Source: SIAJ01 sp036266155
Lineage (GTDB): Bacteria > Planctomycetota > Planctomycetia > Gemmatales > Gemmataceae
Direction: 5' to 3'
DNA length: 20,302 nucleotides
Assembly (NCBI GenBank): GCA_036266155.1
Contig: DATANR010000028.1
Location: 1 to 20,302 of the forward strand
Part shown: piece after piece, positions 15,909 through 20,302 of the stretch
How the letters are laid out: each line of letters starts with the position of its first letter
How positions within the stretch are numbered: the stretch's first letter is position 1
Program-made: the position numbers and the translations under genes
The notes under the pieces: generated by a model
What the model was told of the DNA's origin: nothing
What the model saw: the letters and a program-made list of their open reading frames with translations, nothing else
Databases searched by the model: none

Positions 15909-17335
15909 TGGCTCGCGCCTCCATCCGCCGATCCCCGGAACCACCCGGGCGCGAGGCGCGACAATCGCTCGTACGCTTGCGTAGTGTAGTGCAGCCAGCC
16001 GCGGATGAAGTCGCACGCCGTCCGGCCGCGGGCCATCACCTCGTGGTGGCATCCGCCGCCGCACAAGTAGCGCGCCCAGCAGCCGGCGCACGGCTGCTGC
16101 GTGTGAACGTGCCGCGCGGCCAGCCACCCGTCGCGGCGGACTGCGTCAATGCCGGCGTCCAGGCTACCCATCGCACCGTCGGCGTCGCCCACGAAGCGGT
16201 GACAGGCGGCAAGGTCTCCATCAGCCGACACTCCCAGATAGCCGGCCCCCGCACCGCACGGGTACGGGCGGTGGGTGCCCCGGTGTAACTCACGGAGGGC
16301 GTTCGTCATGTTCAGGAATGGATACCGTTCGCCGGCGATCACCTTCCGCTCGAACGCCAGTCCGCAGGCGATCATCTCTTCCAGCATCCGCCGCAGATGC
16401 GCGGCGTCCATCTCATTACGGCCGTTGGGTGCGCGGAGCAGTGGCGAGAAGCCCACGCTGTGGAATTCCAGGCCGACGAACAGGTCGATGGCCGCCGGCA
16501 GGTTCAGATTCGCAGGCGTGACCGTCACACGAGCGGAGACCTGCATTCGCCGCTGCCGGGCGAGCAGCGGGCGGACTCGATCAATGACACGGTCGAAGCT
16601 GCCTGCCCCGCTCTTGAACGGGCGGAGGCGGTCGTGGTCGTCGCGTGCGCCGTCCAGGCTGACCGTCACCGCGTAAGCGTGTTCTTCGAAGAAGTCGGCG
16701 TCGTCCGGAGTCAGAAGCGTACCGTTCGTGGTGATCGACCAGCCCACCGTGATGCCACGGGTTGAAGCCTGTTCGATCGTGTAGCGAGTGGTTTGGCGCA
16801 GCACAGTGCGGTTGGCCAGCGGTTCGCCGCCGAGGAATGCCACATTCACGCGCTCGCCGGGTAGGCAGTTGTCGAGCAGCAGGTCGATGGCGCGGCGAGC
16901 GGTGTCAAACGACATGTCCTTTGCCGCACCGCCGAACTCGCCCTGCTGTGCGTAACAGTAAGTGCAACCCAGGTTGCATTTCTGTGCGACCGCCAGCGAC
17001 AGGGCGCGGAGCGGGGGGTTCGTCAACGGTCGGTCATCGATGGCGACTGGTGTGTCAAGACCGAGCCGCGCCAGCGCTCGATCGGTTGCGTCGGCATCAC
17101 CCGTGCGGATTGCTGAGCGTAGTTCGTCCGCGTTATTCGGGAGACGGTGTAGCCGCGAGCCGTTGACCACGAAAAGTTGGTCGGCAATCCCGCCAGACAC
17201 GACATGTGCGGAAGGCACCCGAGGCCGCGCGTCGTTCCAGGCGCGATCGGCGAGGGCGCGGGCCAACTCAGCGAACGGGCTGTCGGGCGGCGACACGACC
17301 TCAGCATCGACGACAGGCAGGGAAATCGTGCTCAC
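15905..17335 (-). CDS. Radical SAM/SPASM maturase, QhpD-like
   Basis: This 476-residue enzyme starts with GTG at 17335, overlapping the LodA-like stop by 4 bases (GTGA), with GGAGGAG just upstream. Residues 1 to about 108 form a leader domain that may bind the substrate. The radical SAM core has Cys120-x3-Cys124-x2-Cys127 (KCNLGCTYCYAQ), FLGGEPL (167-173) and VTVSLDGARDDHDRLR (223-238). The C-terminal SPASM region has Cys360, Cys378 (AACHRF), Cys416, Cys419, Cys425, Cys429 (CAGCWARYLCGGGC) and Cys441, enough for two auxiliary 4Fe-4S clusters. Length and Cys pattern resemble QhpD, which forms Cys-to-Asp/Glu thioether links in the small subunit of quinohemoprotein amine dehydrogenase. The likely substrate here is the adjacent LodA-like protein, since no small QhpC-like gene is present. 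Family is secure, substrate is inference. Confidence 0.88.
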   Translation of the reverse strand: MSTISLPVVDAEVVSPPDSPFAELARALADRAWNDARPRVPSAHVVSGGIADQLFVVNGSRLHRLPNNADELRSAIRTGDADATDRALARLGLDTPVAIDDRPLTNPPLRALSLAVAQKCNLGCTYCYAQQGEFGGAAKDMSFDTARRAIDLLLDNCLPGERVNVAFLGGEPLANRTVLRQTTRYTIEQASTRGITVGWSITTNGTLLTPDDADFFEEHAYAVTVSLDGARDDHDRLRPFKSGAGSFDRVIDRVRPLLARQRRMQVSARVTVTPANLNLPAAIDLFVGLEFHSVGFSPLLRAPNGRNEMDAAHLRRMLEEMIACGLAFERKVIAGERYPFLNMTNALRELHRGTHRPYPCGAGAGYLGVSADGDLAACHRFVGDADGAMGSLDAGIDAVRRDGWLAARHVHTQQPCAGCWARYLCGGGCHHEVMARGRTACDFIRGWLHYTTQAYERLSRLAPGWFRGSADGGASQ

Positions 17336-19527
17336 GACTCCTCCGCGTCCCGGCCCCGAATGATGAACCGTAACTCCGCCTCCCAATTCTTGAAGAGGTC
17401 GTCGTAGGTAACTAGCCGTGAGTCTTTGCGGTCGTCGGGGATGTAGTTGCCGGTGCGCACCTTCGCCGTCCATTGGTCGCCTGTGCTCAGGCCGTCTAGC
17501 CCGGGCTCGACGTTCACGTAGTCCGGTCGGCTCGCCGCCCAGTAATAGCAAGCGCACTCGCGGTAATCATTTTGCCACGGCGCGCACAGCCCTTGTGTCA
17601 ACTCGCCCGGCTTCAGGACGTCCGCGTCAAGCGCCGCCGACTGGCCTTCGAAGAATTCCCTGACTTTCAACTTTGCCTTCACCGTGGGCAGCGTCTCGCT
17701 CCACACCACCTCGACATCGGCCGCTGCTTTAACGAACTCGCACTCGACCGTCTGGCCTGCCTTCTGGAGGACCGCGGCGAGCAAGTTCGACCATTCCATG
17801 AACGACGCTGCATTCGGATTGGCAGTCGTTGCCAGTGGCCCGCTCGTTCCGCCTGGGAAGACGGGTCCAGTCGTCACCACCGAGGTGGCTTTGCCGTCCA
17901 CGCGCACCAGCCGATGGCCGACCAGACGCTTGTACTTGTCGTCTTCGGCCGCCACGACGTAGTTGTTGTTCTCCAGCAATACCAGCCCGACAAAGGCCCG
18001 TCGCCACAGGTTGCGGAAGTCGAATTCGAGGCCCGGGAAGCAGTTCGAAATCGCCGAACGCGGCAGCACGCAGAATGGGTTGCCGGCCCCACGGTGGTGC
18101 AGTTGGGCGAGCAGATTGTCTGGGGTCAGTGGCGATGGCCCGCCGGGGGCGTGGCCGTGCGCGGCGCGGAACATCGCGCCGGCCGCGGCGCGGATAACTG
18201 TATTGATCTGTCGGTGCGTGAGCGTCAACGACCGTCCATCGGCGTTGCGCATGAGAGCCGGCATCTTCCGGCGCACTTTGTCCGACAGGTCGCCGATCTC
18301 CTCCGGTCGCCGCAGCACCTCGGAAAACCATGGAGCAGCCCCGGAACTGAGGGCGTTGAACACCCGCTCATGCAGCGACACCACCGCCAGCGTATCGACC
18401 AGCGAGGCGGCCATGATCGGCTCGAATAGACGCTCGAAGTCGTTCGTGTCCTGCCGCACCATTGTGCTCGCCACATTTTGTCGGCCGTTCACGGGGTTGC
18501 CGTTCATGACCGCCGTGTTCATCAACCGAACTGTCTCCAGCGCCCGCCGTACAATCTCCTCGGCCTCCTCAATTGGTACGTCGCCCGTCACCTCCGGCCC
18601 AAACAGGAGTTGCTCTAGTTCGTCGGCAACAACGCGGATTGGCAGCGTATCGGGGGCGTAGGCCGGGGGCCCAGCCCCAATCACCGCCCGCGCTCGCATC
18701 ACCTTCTTCCCTACAGTCAGGCTGACCTCAGCATACCCGTCGCATTCGTCGTCGAGGTAACCCCAACTTACTTGGGAGTCGCCGTCAGAGTATCCAGCAA
18801 AAATCTGGCCTGGGTTTGTGAGCGTCGGGCCGCTACTCTCCGCGTACCCGCACCACGTCCCCTTCTTCGTGTCGTACAGAACTTGGGCGTTCGAGGTGAT
18901 GACCGGATCGTCCTCGGCCAACGTCTTCGATGTGTGTCGCTTCAGGCTCGACCCGTAGACCTTTCCCGCCGCTGGGGTGAAACGCAGTCGCAGCCCTGGG
19001 TGCGCATCGGTCGGGCGAATGAACCGCACGGACCCGAACGATAGGGTCTTCTTGTCGAGGAAGTTCGGGCACTCGCCGAGAAGTTCGTGGCGGTCGTGGT
19101 CCCGGATGTCCCGGATGACGGCGGTGATCTTGTCCGCATCGGCTTTCGTGCGCCGGAACACTTTGATGTTGGCGACCTCCACGGTCCAGGCGATAGCGTC
19201 CAGGTTCAGACCGTTCGCTGTCAGCAGCGCCGGTGTCAGCGGCACCAGGAGGCCCGGGTTCGCGTCGGTAATGGCGAACACCTCCAGGAAAGGGGCAACG
19301 GGTCGTACCTTTTTGTCGTCCTCGCGAAAGCGGATGTTCTTCGGCGTATAAGCCGTGATCGCCCCAGTGGCGGAGTCGATTTCAAACGACTCGCGCGGCA
19401 CGATCGTGCGGAAGTCCAGCGGCCGCTCAGCCGGCACTTCCAAATCAAACGCCTCGAGCGGCGTCGTGGATGACCCGAGCCGGCCGACCGCGACCGGCGG
19501 GAGGATGCGAAGTTCGAGAATCGCCAT
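17332..19527 (-). CDS. LodA/GoxA-like putative CTQ-dependent amino-acid oxidase
   Basis: This 731-residue protein starts at 19527 with AGGAG seven bases upstream, overlapping the previous stop codon. The N-terminus (ELRILPPVAVGRLGSSTTPL, 5-24) matches the LodA N-terminal pattern (basic/hydrophobic strand, then P-x-V/I-x-V/A-x-R-x-G), followed by FRTIVPRES and the RFRED strand. There is no signal peptide. The C-terminal third holds NCFPGLEFDFRNLW (495-508) and APWQNDYRECACYYWAASRP (649-668), which resemble the CTQ cysteine (FPGxE) and tryptophan (W-x-x-x-RP) regions of LodA. Candidates are Cys496 with Trp663 or Trp651. Cys658 and Cys660 lie beside Tyr661-Tyr662-Trp663. LodA-type enzymes oxidise amino-acid amines, releasing ammonia and H2O2. 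The substrate here is unknown, and catalytic activity is inferred. It is the centre of a four-gene operon. Confidence 0.75.
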   Translation of the reverse strand: MAILELRILPPVAVGRLGSSTTPLEAFDLEVPAERPLDFRTIVPRESFEIDSATGAITAYTPKNIRFREDDKKVRPVAPFLEVFAITDANPGLLVPLTPALLTANGLNLDAIAWTVEVANIKVFRRTKADADKITAVIRDIRDHDRHELLGECPNFLDKKTLSFGSVRFIRPTDAHPGLRLRFTPAAGKVYGSSLKRHTSKTLAEDDPVITSNAQVLYDTKKGTWCGYAESSGPTLTNPGQIFAGYSDGDSQVSWGYLDDECDGYAEVSLTVGKKVMRARAVIGAGPPAYAPDTLPIRVVADELEQLLFGPEVTGDVPIEEAEEIVRRALETVRLMNTAVMNGNPVNGRQNVASTMVRQDTNDFERLFEPIMAASLVDTLAVVSLHERVFNALSSGAAPWFSEVLRRPEEIGDLSDKVRRKMPALMRNADGRSLTLTHRQINTVIRAAAGAMFRAAHGHAPGGPSPLTPDNLLAQLHHRGAGNPFCVLPRSAISNCFPGLEFDFRNLWRRAFVGLVLLENNNYVVAAEDDKYKRLVGHRLVRVDGKATSVVTTGPVFPGGTSGPLATTANPNAASFMEWSNLLAAVLQKAGQTVECEFVKAAADVEVVWSETLPTVKAKLKVREFFEGQSAALDADVLKPGELTQGLCAPWQNDYRECACYYWAASRPDYVNVEPGLDGLSTGDQWTAKVRTGNYIPDDRKDSRLVTYDDLFKNWEAELRFIIRGRDAEES

Positions 19528-19536
19528 GGCGCGCTC

Positions 19537-20302
19537 CTATCGCGGTGCGGAGTTTGAGAGTCCCGTCAGGATGCGGTCGATCACGCCGAGCAAAGCCCCG
19601 TCCGCCTCGCGAAGAGAATAGAGATAGCGGTGACGAGACGGGTCGCTGGCCGCGAGCAACTCGGTCACGAGTGGTTCCGACGCGAGCAACAGGTTGCGAT
19701 GCAGTCGCCAGCGGTTCGCTTCGCCCATCGGCCGGTTCAAGGTGTACGGCATCTGGAACGGCGGGCCGGCGAACTTCTCTGCGTCGCGAGTCTTCTTGCC
19801 CAACGGCGTCTGCATCATGAACGTGGCGATGGCCCTTAAGTTGTACATCTCCCCGAACGTGGCGTTGATGATGGTGCCGCGGGGCGACCATGGGGCCGAC
19901 TCGTTCAGTCCACTGGCGAGGTCAAAGCTATGCGTAAGGTAGGTCAGCACCATGCGGTACCGGACGTTGAACAGGTGCCCCCACGCGACGGCCTCCGGGT
20001 GCGTGATGGCGTCGTGGTTCTTGCCGCGAGAGGTGCTGCCGGTCGCCGGGATGTACGGGTTCACTGCGACGTCTCGCCACGGCGTCCAACCGCCCTTCTT
20101 CCAGATTGGTTCGAGTTCTTGCATTTCGCAGAAGACCTTGAGGAAACGGGCGAAATGCGACGGGCTGGTGGTGCTCGGGTCCGGGTTCGCCTCGCCCTGC
20201 TCGGCGATCATAGTCAGCAGATCGACCGCCTCATCACGCGAAGCGACGGCCCGCACCAATAGGTCTGGCGTGCCGGCCGGGGCAACGCCCTCGGCGTTGC
20301 CG
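19537..20302 (-). CDS. Ferritin-like VioB/RebD-type protein, C-terminal part, cut by window edge
   Basis: The frame is open to the window edge, so the N-terminal half is missing; 254 residues are visible. No start should be placed at internal codons near 20259, because upstream in-frame sequence (GNAEGVAPAGTPDLLV) continues the family pattern. The motif LLTMIAEQGEANPD followed by SHFARF is typical of the iminophenylpyruvate dimer synthase (VioB/RebD) ferritin-like domain, where Glu and His residues of such helices bind iron. Later helices (RYRMVLTYLTHSF, FGEMYNLRAIATFMM) fit a four-helix bundle, and PPFQMPYTLNRPMGEANRWR is a conserved-looking loop. It ends 9 bases before the LodA-like gene, so it is in the same operon, probably near its start. 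A diiron oxidase or dioxygen-handling partner is likely; the reaction is unknown. Confidence 0.75.
   Translation of the reverse strand, partial: GNAEGVAPAGTPDLLVRAVASRDEAVDLLTMIAEQGEANPDPSTTSPSHFARFLKVFCEMQELEPIWKKGGWTPWRDVAVNPYIPATGSTSRGKNHDAITHPEAVAWGHLFNVRYRMVLTYLTHSFDLASGLNESAPWSPRGTIINATFGEMYNLRAIATFMMQTPLGKKTRDAEKFAGPPFQMPYTLNRPMGEANRWRLHRNLLLASEPLVTELLAASDPSRHRYLYSLREADGALLGVIDRILTGLSNSAPR

Noticed and set aside
17572..18429. Long plus-strand open frame (285 codons) opposite the LodA-like gene
   Set aside because: It is antisense to a well-supported gene, is rich in Arg/His/Gln/Gly as expected of a shadow frame in GC-rich DNA, and has no recognisable domain.
1..20302. CRISPR arrays, tRNA or rRNA genes
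   Set aside because: I checked the intergenic gaps by eye and saw no regularly spaced repeats and no cloverleaf-like sequence.

Overview
The window looks like chromosomal DNA from a planctomycete, probably near Gemmata or Pirellula. It is GC-rich and carries families typical of that phylum: a DUF1549/DUF1553 protein next to a Tat-exported DUF1501 protein, a fused MFS/spermidine-synthase protein, and an integrase of a type common in planctomycetes. Species cannot be fixed from the sequence. No rRNA, tRNA or CRISPR array was seen, and no stretch over 300 bases lacks a gene; the longest gap is about 210 bases at 174-384.

Left part (1-7700). The 5' end of a short-chain dehydrogenase gene runs leftward off the edge. 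Rightward follow two tandem paralogous secreted trypsin-like proteases (385-2649), an NYN-domain RNase-like protein with a LOTUS/OST-HTH-like domain (2684-3763), a REP-like hairpin (3785-3815), a fused membrane/spermidine-synthase-like protein (3898-6579) and, overlapping it by 4 bases, an ATP-grasp ligase (6576-7700).

Middle part (7701-14411). A planctomycete secretome operon encodes DUF1549/DUF1553, Tat-dependent DUF1501 and a small cytoplasmic protein whose start overlaps the DUF1501 stop. Then comes a mobile-element remnant: a tyrosine recombinase gene broken by one in-frame TGA, a convergent excisionase-type HTH gene, a small unknown gene, and a frameshifted gene for an exported or membrane protein.

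Right part (14412-20302, minus strand). Four tightly packed genes, transcribed right to left, form the most interesting unit. They encode a ferritin-like (VioB/RebD-type) protein cut by the window edge, a 731-residue protein related to LodA/GoxA cysteine-tryptophylquinone (CTQ) oxidases, a radical SAM/SPASM enzyme resembling QhpD, and a FAD monooxygenase resembling LodB/QhpG. Three junctions are a 4-base overlap, a 4-base overlap and a 9-base gap. In known systems a LodB- or QhpG-type flavoprotein hydroxylates the Trp precursor of CTQ, while QhpD makes thioether crosslinks in the small subunit of quinohemoprotein amine dehydrogenase. Finding both maturase types on one LodA-like substrate, plus a ferritin-like diiron protein, suggests a hybrid quinoprotein maturation system that I do not recognise as described.
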